Origin: Lineus longissimus
Taxonomy: Eukaryota > Nemertea > Pilidiophora > Heteronemertea > Lineidae
Reading direction: 5' to 3'
DNA length: 64,000 nt
NCBI RefSeq assembly: GCF_910592395.1
Contig: NC_088309.1
Span: forward strand, 8,868,501 to 8,932,500
Both the position numbers and the translations under genes were made by a program. Of the stretch, positions 42,774 to 54,700 are shown piece by piece. Within the stretch, counting starts at the first letter, position 1; each line of letters opens with the position of its first letter. The notes beneath the pieces were generated by a model. The model was not told the DNA's origin and did no database searches. It saw only the letters and a program-made list of their open reading frames with translations.

Positions 42774-44767
42774 TCGGTGTGAGTGTTCCCAAATGTGTCA
42801 AAGGTATAATTCATATGTAATAAATAAATTACAGAACCAATGAGTGAATGGATGCAATAAGCATATACATGTACCAGTTTCTCTGCAATGACACTTGTAA
42901 ATCATCTATCAATATTTAGCTTTCTAGTTTTAGGCTTGGGCATACTTGGAAGAATCTGAAACAGTAGACTGTACATAGACTTCCCACCCCGTCTTTCCAG
43001 AGACTTTTCAGCCAAATTTGAAAAAAATCATATTTCATGAAAATGTTTGTCATGCGAGTTCAATCATTTGAATACAACATATAACGTTTTGAGATCACAA
43101 AGTACAATTTACTGCTTTGGGGTGCCTTTGAGGCATAGACAATCACCTTATAAGTTGGCTAATTGATAGTGACAGTTGACAGAATGTCCCTAAAAAGAAC
43201 TGCATAACCTTTTTCTGAAAAGGGTGTGTTGTTACTCATTTGAAAATATGGTACATTTAAAAAGAACCACAAATTGCATTTCAATTTCACCTGAACCAAG
43301 TAGCTGTACGTAGGAATGGCTATGGCACGTCTCATCTTGGTCAAGTCAACTTGAAATGATCACTACAGAATATTTCTAGTCCCTACAAAACACACCAAGG
43401 CTTTTTGACAAAACGGCAGTTGCTTACAAATATTTATTAGTGAAATATAAAAAGGGGTTTGCAACAAACCAAAGGGTCCCGCACACAGTCTTCTACACCT
43501 AGGGTACAATAAGAATTGAGTAGTAAATTATGCAGATCAACACCAATCTCAATTAATGTGTAGGTATGCCTTGAACCATTGACGTCTGCTCACGGAAAAA
43601 ATGACTGCTGTTGGAAGTCAAGCCTGGTTCCTGAACTTTCAACAAACAACATTTACTTTGCAACTGCTCTAGATAGTTAAACCCTCATATGACAACAGCA
43701 TTCTATCAGATTTCATTTTTCATGTAGACTAAACATTAAGCATCAAATTTTGTTTGTGATTTTTGAGGTAAACAATGAACAATAAATTTGTGTAAATTTC
43801 TACTCTTATGCATTAACCATTAAATTAGCAGCAAATGCAGAGTTCTGTCTATCGCCAAATGACAATAAATCAATTTGCAAACATTTCAACGTTTGCAGTA
43901 TGCCCATATACATCAACAGCGTGGAGTACAGAATACCAGGTTTCGTTTTTTATTTGATGAATGCCAAGCAATCTGGACCTTGTACTTGCAGGCCACTCTG
44001 ACTGAGATTATGACTTCAAAAATATCATAGAAAATCAAATTTATTTCGTCTACTCTATTTCATGGTCTAAAGCAGATAGCAAAGCAAATGCTGCCGTTCA
44101 GAAGATTACAATATCCATAAACTTTCTGTCTGCTTCTCACAGGGTACACAAATCTCTCAACATTCACAGGACTCGACGCCTTTTGAGAAATTCTCATAAA
44201 AATACATTTTTTTGAAGAAACTGTAAGCGCTTTTTTTCTCAGATGTCCTCAAAAACATTATATTTTTAAGGAAGTTTCATAAAGCTGACCTTTCCACGAA
44301 TTCTGAATTCATCGAAAAGCGTCACCAAAAGTCCCATCAAGTTAAACATCTTTGATTAACTGCAACCAAACGAAATCCCTGCCATCTCTTTTCTGAAAGC
44401 GTCAGGCCGCTATCACGAGAAATGCCCGTCAGCGAACCAATGAGCAAAACAATCATCACATCCAAAAAAACATATAGATTACCATCCGGTAACGCGAAAA
44501 CCCAATACTTTCACAACTAGCACTTTATACATCCAAGGCATTATACAATTATTTCATATAATTTCATCTTTTATAGTACAATAATTAATCTGTCTTTGCC
44601 AAAATGTACTGGGTACCACGTTACCTATTAACTTCCTGTACAGTCGTTTCCAGTCAATATCCTAGCACTTTCTGAAAACTGTAAAAAATTTGAACACCAT
44701 GGCATCTGAGGATAATTATTTGTATATAACAAATAAAGTTTAACGGCTTATGGAGATTTATCCAGTA
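42774..44767 (-). other. 3' UTR and flank of the AUTS2-like gene
   Basis: No coding region. Minus-strand AATAAA hexamers (TTTATT on plus) occur at 44040 and 43433; the second is followed on the minus strand by a GT-rich stretch (near 43410-43390), as expected for a cleavage site, giving a 3' UTR of about 1.35 kb. Confidence 0.4.
43433..43438 (-). terminator. Candidate poly(A) signal of the AUTS2-like gene
   Basis: AATAAA on the minus strand with a GT-rich element (GGTGTGTTTTGTAG) about 30 nt beyond it. Confidence 0.35.
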
Positions 44768-45704
44768 CTACCTGGACTCTGCCCCCACTGCCACTACATC
44801 TGCAGAATTAGTCACTGGCTTCTCTTTGGAATTTTGTTCGCTAGTTGTCGAGTTTGTGATTGAGTTGGTCTCTTTTGATTTAGTGGCGGTTGGGGAGTTG
44901 GCACGACTGCGGGGTTGGCTAACTGCTGCACTTGAGGGAATAAGTGGCGGTGGTCCCCCAACAGCACTGGAGGGAGAATTACTTTTACTCGTACTGTTGT
45001 GGTTGACAGTCACAGGACTGCCCGATCGTCCATATATATTCCCTGACGTTACGGCAATATACGGGTCAGCAGGTTTAAGCGGTGGAATTTTATTCCTGTC
45101 ATAGTCATTTTTTTCCCGTTCCCGTTCCATTTGGGCGAATCTCTCCATATCCCGCCGTTGTTCAACATGTAATCTTTCCCGCATAAGTAGTTCCTGGTGT
45201 TCCAACTTATAGCGTTCCATATCCAATGGCGATGCCAACGGATTTGGAAAGCGGTAACCTAATCGCTCACGTTCAAATTCTTTCTGAAGATCTAAACGCG
45301 GCTGTAAGTCCATTCGTTCAAACGGATTCCATATAATTGGCATTCGTTCTGGCAGTGCGTGGTATGGATTTACTAACCTCGACCGATCTAGCATCGACAA
45401 TGGATGCGGTGCAGATGCAGCCTGCGATAAAAGATCATTTCGTTTGTCATTTAATACGGCGATTGCATCGTCCTTCCGTTCATCCTTTAACCGAAGATCA
45501 TTTGATTTACTGTCATGTGAGCTAGCACTGTCAAAGGCACTGTCACTTTTGCCACCGTCCCGCAAGTCATCCCGGCCGTTCCTGATAGGTGATCTTGACC
45601 TTGGCCTATCCAAGTCTGACCTTGGACGATCCCTATTACGATCATAGTCTATACTATTCCTCCTTTCGGGTGAATTCCGACTTAACGTTCGACTATCTCG
45701 ATCC
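44768..45704 (-). CDS. AUTS2: AUTS2-like last exon (C-terminal region)
   Basis: 937 bp from TTTCAG|GGATCG to TAG. Encodes RDRD-type charge repeats with [26 protein letters not shown] (vertebrate SISSLDRTRM), a long charged helix around [30 protein letters not shown] and a Ser/Thr-rich end. Confidence 0.95.
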
Positions 45705-48700
45705 CTGAAATAAGAGAAGGAAAACATCAAGAATTGCAAGTGATACACAAACACAAAATTCTTTAACAGCAAAAGCTATTACACATCTCGAACAAAGTTG
45801 CCAAATCGTTAAATGATTTAATGGCCTTTTTGTGAAAGCTGCTCCCATATGAAAATTCCCCAAAATGAGCCCTGTTACGGACTCCTACATCCACCTTTGA
45901 GTATTAAGCTCACCTTTCTAATAATCGTTCTCGTTCTTTTTCCCTCTCTCGTTCTCGCTCCCTTTCTCTCTCTCGTTGTTCTCGTTCTTTCTCCCTGAAA
46001 ATTAAGTAGAAAGAGAAATCAAGCCAAGGTCAGGCAACACCGAGATGTTTGTAGAGAGAAAATTCAACAACAGTGATTGTGCTATCACTGGCACAAAGCC
46101 CCACAGCTGTTCTCGCCTTGGCTGCCATCCCTGAAAACATGTCGCCTAGATTTACTCTGGGGCTTAGTGCATTAGGCTGTGTTGGATTAACACTGATGTA
46201 AGTTTCTGGCTCTGCTATAAATGTAAATGACCATGAAGCATGTGGACTTGGGAAATGGTGCGGTTCCTTCCTCACTTCGTGCTATCAACTCCATATGTCA
46301 GTTTACCCCTCCCTGATTTCTTTCATGCAATAGGTAATTCTGGCTTATATATTTAGCCTCACCTTTCCCGCTCAATTTCCCGCTCCCGACTATTCCGCTC
46401 CTTTTCTTTGTCTTTATCATCGGGTTTCGGCCACGTCGGAGGAGTAGGGAATGATGGCGGCGTCCGATGCAGTCGATTCCATTCGTGCGGTGACGTTAGG
46501 CCAGGCATGGTCGGGATGTCTCTTCCAAACAGAGAACTACCTGCTGGGAGAAAGGAAATTAGGTCAATTGATGTATACAGATGGGTTGTAAAATGTTGTT
46601 GACAATACAGATGGGATGCAAAATGTTTTTGACAATTCACAACAGGTGCTATAGTCAGCTAAGACATTGGCCCTTTACAGCACAATCAACAAATACACTA
46701 TCATGAAGTACACTAGCAATCCTGTGGCTGCTGTTTGGTTGGTCATCTTGTATACTTTTTTAAGTCCCACATTCTAGATCAGCACTGACCAATTCGTAGC
46801 ATATTGAATGTAAATCCAAAAGCTCTTGGCCACATCACAAGAACTGGAAGAGAAAATTATCTATTGGGTCTTGTGAAAGAGAAATCAATAACATCTCGAC
46901 TAACCTAGGCCTCCAAATGGCAGTGAACCTCCAAGTCCACCAAAAGCACCTGGTCTTGAGAACGGACTCATCCCTGAAACAGAACAGAGAGATGACCATA
47001 AGCAGTTGATAAGTTGGCCTTCAGCCACAGTAAGGTCACTTCAGAGGACTGGACACCAACAGCCCCATCATTGAGATAATATTGTTTTTTTTAAATATTA
47101 TGAGCTTTGTTTCCACAACAAACCTCAGTTTTTACAAGAACTGCATTAACTTCAAGGTTTCCAGCTGAAATTAACTCTCTTTTGGAAACATATGAATGCT
47201 ATTCTTACCTATATGACCTGGATTGAATAAACTAGGGTGAGGTCCTCCATCAAATGGACTTCGACTATGGGGAGCTGGAACATGAATAGAATCCTAGATT
47301 AACTTCAAGTGAAGAAAGACACTCCTTGTAGTTCAGCAGCTATAGGGTAGATGTCAGCAGTGGTTTGACCGCCTTGACTTTGTACGTTAATAAACAACAA
47401 GTTCAATTTATCACCCTGATTACGTGAATTACCTAAATAACCAACAGGTGGCCAGGTGGCCGGCCTTTTACCCAATGTTAAAAGAATGAACCATATATTA
47501 ACTGTAATGATACAAATTCGTCAACATCAGAGCGACTGTAAGGCAATTGAGGAAACTCAGGATGGTTGATGTTACCATGCACTGTTCAGCAATACTGAAA
47601 ATACTTACACGTTCCGAGTAAATTTTGCGGGTTTGCCAGTTCGGCTGGCCGATGCAGGGAGCTGCCTTGAGGAGGAAACAGATGACTAGGAGGTCGCAGG
47701 GGGTCTATTGAGGCAGCCTTCGCTACATCAGAATTCTTCTGCGCTTCTGCCTGCTGCTTTTGCTGGTGGTGGTAGATTTCCCACGCTACTTTCACATGAA
47801 TTGCATTCCACTTCCCCGTCTTCTGGAAGAAATGAAAAAGACAGGACAGGGTTAATGATGCGCCCTTGAAATGAAACGGAGCTGAAATGAAATGGGTTAT
47901 CATGGTATGGACTGGGATTTGCACTGAAGCTAAGCAGGACCCCTGTTAGGAGACCGGCTATCCCCATGCCTCGAAATGCTACAGGAAGTATTATAATGAG
48001 GTTGATCTATGACAAAGCTATTCCTTATTTACAGTTGTAAATGATGTTAAACAAATTACCAAGAATAGTGTCTGAAGTCTTTTTCAAAGAGAATTGTCAA
48101 AATGTAGAACACTGGCACTCACTGAGCAAAAAGGTCATTGTTTATCATCACCTCTTGAGCAATTTCGATAGAACATTACACATTTTTTGTATTAATACTA
48201 AGATGGTTTGAAATCCATCAACTCAACTTGCTGTAGCATCAGAGAGGGCTTTATAACAGAACTAAAGCACTCATTTCACAATACGAGTTCATTACTTAAA
48301 CCTAACAAACAAATTTTCAATAAAATCTCTTGTTCCATTATTTGACTCCAAAACATCAAGAAATGTGAATTCATTCAAAAACCGCAACCAAGGAAATGAG
48401 AAAAACTTCCAGAATTTATTTACAGAGTTTTAAATGCCAGAACCATTAGTGCAAAATATGATATATTCTTTGCATCCGCCTAAGCTCAGTATCAACTAAT
48501 GAAACTGAATACACATCAGAGAATTTTTTCTATCACAAAGTTATCTCTATTCTCAGCCATTTTTTCACCAGAGCTGACTTGGACACCAGAAGCAGTAATG
48601 GAATAAGAGTACGGAAGGATAAGTGATCACTTGTGCAGATAAACAGCGATCTTGTTTCACGGTGCTAATTAGACAAGAGCTTTTTCTTAGGAGGTGTTCG

Positions 48701-51700
48701 TAGCTTCCATTTCTCTGGAGGGCGGCCAGGTTTCAGTTCATGAACAGGTGGAGAAGAGTGCACTTCAACCCAGGTGCAATTCTGGCACGGAAAGTTTAAA
48801 GGCACACTCACACTGACTGAATGTGTTTTTTACCAATCAGTTAAATGTACATTTTACTGCATTATATACGACCGGAGTTCAATGTTTATTTTACCAAGGG
48901 AGTACAATAAGAAATATAGTTTGATATGCAATGAAAGTCCTTCAGAAGTGATCATTCTTTAAGAAACTCATTCCGAAAATATTTTTCTTCCATCAGCCTC
49001 TAGACTAATCGGACTACACAACTCAGGCTAGGATCACAGCAATATAGCGAAAACTTGCAGGGCCGGATGATTTAATACCGACACCATCATTTCAGTCTAC
49101 ATGTATGCACAGGAAATGTACATATACAAGGCTCAATTACAAGTTCCAATTTCGCACCAGTAGAAAACCCACCTGGCCGATTTCGAGACGCCCCTCATAA
49201 AAATGGAGCCTAACACCAAGCAAATATTGAAGTATTATGTATTATGCATGTCTCTCCATGACATGATGTCTGTTTGAAGGCCAAATGGACCATTAATAAG
49301 ATCTAGCATTATCGTTTACATTGGTCAGCCAGGAAATTGAGGCCATCAGACCTACAGAATATTAGATGACCTGCCTGTCTGTGACCAGGATACCGATATT
49401 TATTTCATCTTGATTAGTCAGGAATAATCAGCTTGCATGTGGATGATTGTGACTAGCAGCAATCGAATTGGAGATGTGGTTGTGTCTCATCATATAATGA
49501 ATTGAACAGCTCCTAGTTTTTCAGCTGTTTCATTTAGACTTGGTACCCATTTGGCACCAAAACGATTGAAATAATGAAAAATACTGATATGTTCTCAAGT
49601 TCTGGTGACCACTAGAACACGTCATAAGCAATGCCACACAATCATTAGGTTAAAATTCTCTTAGCTGCTTAAACAGATGCAAAAGAAAATAGACAGTCTT
49701 TAATTCTGTCTACATGTTTAAATCTGCTGAGAAAGAAATAAAGGTGCGACGCAAAGCTGCAGGATGACATTAACCTGAATAAAACATAGTTTGTCCAAAA
49801 CTTGATTTCTATCGATTTTCAAATTCTTGACAATAGCTTTTTTCTTGGTTTTGTCTCAGTTTGTCCAAAGTTTAAGATTGTCATCCTGCAGCTGTGCTCA
49901 TTCCCCAAGAAACGATGCCGGATCCTAACAAGGGGACAATGAACACGCGTTGGTGAGATGGTACTATACGATGCATCGGGCCACTAACTTTCTGCGGGGG
50001 CTGCTGAGGTTGATTCTGCTGCATTGGCGGATTCGCGGCCACGTGCTTGTCTCGATCTCGAAAGGACATTAGAAGCTGTGCGTGTTGCATTGAACTTGAT
50101 GATGGGTGGTTCTGTAAACACGGCAATATGGGCACATGTAAATAAGATATTACAATATGGGTACAGATGAATAAGATATGGGTACAATGTAAAGAAGGTA
50201 GATAAGATATAGGCACATATAGGTACTCTCTGTAAATATGATATATAACATATGAATTAGAAGCTGAAAGAGACAAAATGTTAAGAGTAAGGTCAGGAAT
50301 GTTAAGAAATGATACCCTTAACCTCAACATCACTAAGATTGACAGATTTCATTTCTCCTTATCACATGTCAACCTCATGGTTACTTCACCACCATTTGGA
50401 TTACTCAATCAATATGACAGGGAACTCTTAACCCATGAAACTTGAAGAAATCTTCCTTCAAAACATGTTTTTCTTTTGCTGTTTCGACTGAATATCATTC
50501 TAAATGGTTTAAGTTTTTACTGGTTTTGAGACAATATCAGACCATGATCAGACCAGCACAATCAACAGACACAACACCATCTATAAGCAGGGTGGCAAAT
50601 TCAAAGTGCAGTCTTATTCGAATGTAAATAGACACTAGTTCCCTCTCGCTGGCCCTGCATTTCACAAATTAAATGGATAATCTTTACAGAAATTGAAACT
50701 GTGGCTATAGCGAGCAGCACCTGGTCATCAGTGACATACCAGTTGACCCCCTTAATTTTACGGAAGGCACCCCAGTGTTTTATGACATAACTTGCGAAGC
50801 AGTTGAAGTGAGAGCGCAAAAAAAGCTTTCCAAGTCCGTGAATAAGTGCCAAATATAAACACAGAAAATACTTGCCATATTGGTGGCGTATTGATATTTC
50901 TGCAAAGGTGACAGGAGGGTCATATCAAACAATTGCTAATTCCCAAACGTCTTTCTAAGCCACGTGAAAATCGTGCCAACATCTATTGCTTTTTTCATTT
51001 AGGTGCGAAGTAGAGTGCATTTAGTTTTTACGACTTGACAAACTTCTTTTTTTTTTTCATTAACGAAATCAAAGAGTTTCGCATCATATCATTGGCAAAT
51101 GGACTTAGATAGCTAGATAGACTGTTCATCCTGATTGCCTCAAGTTATCAGATCTGCTAGATAGAGTTGGCGTAATCAATCAGTCGCTCACAATAGATTT
51201 GTCAGCAACGGTCACCCCAGGGAAAGCTTCATGTCAACACTTATCAGAGAAAGTAACAGCTTGGGCTCATTAATCAAGATTGCGAGATTCATGTTATAGA
51301 TACGACCCTGCGGATTACACGCCATGGTATCCATTTGTGTTTTATACAAGTCGTAATTTAGTTCAAGTCAATTGTCCTCTTCAGTGTTGTGATTATGCGG
51401 AACTGTTATTTTACAGTTCCGTGTTCGCCAAGAAAGACCAAAAAGTGTAAAATTTGTGGGCATGTATATATCATGAACTCTCAATTCCGAGACTTGTGAC
51501 CTCTTTCACTGATATGACTATTTTTACTGAAATTTTTTCGGTTGATTTGAAATTTGTGGGTAAGAGGTGGAAAGACAGAACACAAGGAAGGGGGGGGGGG
51601 GGGCACAACATATAGCAATCAAGTCAAAGAGCCTCTAATGTAAAATCAAAATCAACAAAATGAAAGTTGAAACAGAGCAAAATTAAACTCATGTACACAG

Positions 51701-54700
51701 GATGACAGCATTTAAAATACAAAGCTCTAGTTTTCAACTCACAAGCCTAATGTTAAATAATTAGCACAAATCACGTCAATATTGTATTAACATTGACATT
51801 CTTTCAAATGAATTTAGATTTGGGAGAAAAAATATTTACAATTTCCTCAACAAAGTCTCAGCCCCAAGTTTTAGGGTTACTCTAAAGCTTTGACTACTTC
51901 ACCAAAGCACAAAATTCAGCTCCAATTTCCACGATAATTACCTTTGGTTGGAAGGCACCACCGCGTACACCCGTAGATAAGGGAGAAGCACCAGGGGGAG
52001 CCGGCACTGGGGGATGGAACATGGCGGATAAACCCGGGTAAGTGGCGGGCATACCAGGTATCTGAAACAGACAGCGAGAAGCTTTATGTACATTGCAGGA
52101 AGGGACACAGGATAGGAGATATCTTCAAGTTGTCAAAGCAAGTTTTTGATAAATGTGGGCAAATGCTGCACCGACAAATATGTAGCGGTCCACAATCTGA
52201 AACTACAAATTAGATTTCGATTTGTTGGCTATTTTTATGATTTTGGTCAACCCATCTCCCAGAGGGACATGAGAAAGCTAAAACTAGTCTTGAAGCTCAA
52301 AGCTCCATCTAACACGAGATATGTCAGACTCTAGGGATGATTTTGATATTCATCCATGAATAAATCTGAAGTCAGCAGCCAAGAGAGGATTTACGAAATT
52401 GATCCCTGTCAGCGTCAGCATTACAGACACATGCCATTAAAAACCATAGATCTAATAATCCTCCGAGACCTGCCCCGGTCTTATCACACTGATGATTTGA
52501 CGTCTGCAAGCCACCAAGGATTATCACTGACCAAGGTTGAATCTTTTGTGCGGCTTCCCGGGCTTCTTTTTCGGGACCAACGATAATAGAAATTGCATTA
52601 AAAATTCAGAATGATGCCTGTTCATAGAATAGAGTGCCAATGCCAAAAGCTCAGTGAGCATAACACAAGGAAAACATGAAACAGAACAGGCTGTTTGACT
52701 TTTATTCATGTGATGGATATTTCAAAGAATGGTTTATGCCAAGGGGATCAACAACAGTTCTTTTTGAGAGAAAAATCCAAGTTTCCCATTGACTGCACTG
52801 AATGCACTGAACATCAGAAGCAGCTTATGTTCAAGGTCTCAACAAGCGTGTAATATACATATCATATTAATGATATTGCGGTGACATCCATGCAGTTTTA
52901 AGAGAAACTTCAAATGACATTTCTATGTTCTGACTTAAAATTGAAAGGCTGTATATTTCCAATGGTTTACCAGTTGACCTCAAGTTGAACATTTGTTTCG
53001 ATGGTTTCCAGTTGTAAACCCACTGGTTCCAGTGAACAAATGGTGGAAAGCTAAACACCAGTGGTGTTTCAATCGTAGCTTGTGGTGTTCCAGCAGTTAC
53101 CAGTGGTGGGCCTTGCAGACCAGTGGTATACCTCAGGCAATCCATGCAGTGGTATCCCTCAGGCAATCCATGCAGTTGGCCCAAACCACAGGGTTACATG
53201 AGGGTGCATGGCTACAAAATAGCGGAAATCAAGGAATAACCAACTTCATAGTGTTTGTAACTCATCTGATCACACAGCACTTTTCTTGCACATTTTCAGC
53301 CCTTCCTTTCCTTTCACTTACCGTATGTCTTATAAATGGAGAACCATACTTGGGCATTTTCTCAAACTGCAATGAGAAAGCAACACGAAATGAGCATTCA
53401 TCACCCACAAAAATATACAAGTGCACATGAAATAGATAGTGTCTCAGCTTTATTGCCATCCAAGACAACCACAAGGCAAGCCGCAAGCATGGGCAGAGAG
53501 AAACCAGATTCATCAATAAAGAATCAAGTTTTGTGTTTAACACGACAGAAAAGTTCAGATCACGGCATACCATCTTGCTGTCAAATCGCAAGTTACCGCC
53601 AAGTTTATTCAGTTATTGTGCAAAGAGATATCTCGAGGGTTTCCTGCACTGTCAGACCTGTTCTTTGTTGTTAAGATTGCATGCATTACTTCAAAGCGAG
53701 TTTTTCTAATAGCCGAAGGCCCCATGAGATATTGAGATTAAACAGTTTAGCTTTCCAGCAGATTTTTCAATAAAGCGTGACACTCCTGAATGACGAAGAA
53801 AAAACTTTTTGAAGCGCATTATTTCTTGATATAATAGGATTTAAAATTGGAGTTCTTTACAAAGTTCTCTTAAGCTCATGTAAATATGATTTTATTCTAT
53901 AGGAAAAATAATTCTCAGTTTTATCCTGTTGTTTCACTTGAACCAGGAAAGGATTGAGGCAAGTGCCATTTCACTGGCAAACACTATCTTCTGTGAACTT
54001 CTAGTATAAACTTTTTCCAACCATTTCAACTTTGAAGTTAAGATGCGATGTTTTTATCAAATTGTGACAACGTTACGTCAACAGGGATCAAAGGTGTTCT
54101 TGATAAGTTTGCAGAAGCAAGTCATCCAGCCCAGAGCACTGAAGGGCTCTTGCCGAGACATTCAAAGGTTTTTTAACTGCAAACAACATGATGGAGTAGA
54201 CACTTGAAGAGGTAAAGCAGAGAGGGGTAACCTTTCTAACTTATCTTCTAAAGACTGTCATAAAGTTACATCAGACGGATGCACGATGCAACTCATTCAG
54301 TAAGGAGCACAAATTCTCTCATCAGAAGACTTAAGAAATTGTGATTTCTTGTTAAGGTACTCAAGGCTTGTTTTTGGAAGAAACTCAGCTTTGAAACGGG
54401 TTTCAGATGATTGAAATTTGATCATAACATATGAATATATTTGAATATCAGCTTCAACTAATGAATAATGTTTGATTTTCTCCATAGGTTATACAACTCC
54501 ATCAATATTGATAGAATAGTACGTAAAGCATAGTGTCAAGCTGTGACCACTCATATTGCCCCTGACATTATTTCTACTACCATACACATTTAATGAGATT
54601 TCAGGTTCGATATAGGCAGAAATTGGCCAAATTAAATCCTTTATGACAAATCTATATTCAACAAGTCTGTCAATTCCTCACCACACCCCTTGAGCAACAA

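Noticed and set aside
49984-50187. Alternative frame over AUTS2-like exon f
   Set aside because: The frame with [12 protein letters not shown] joins in phase 0 with both neighbours; the other does not.
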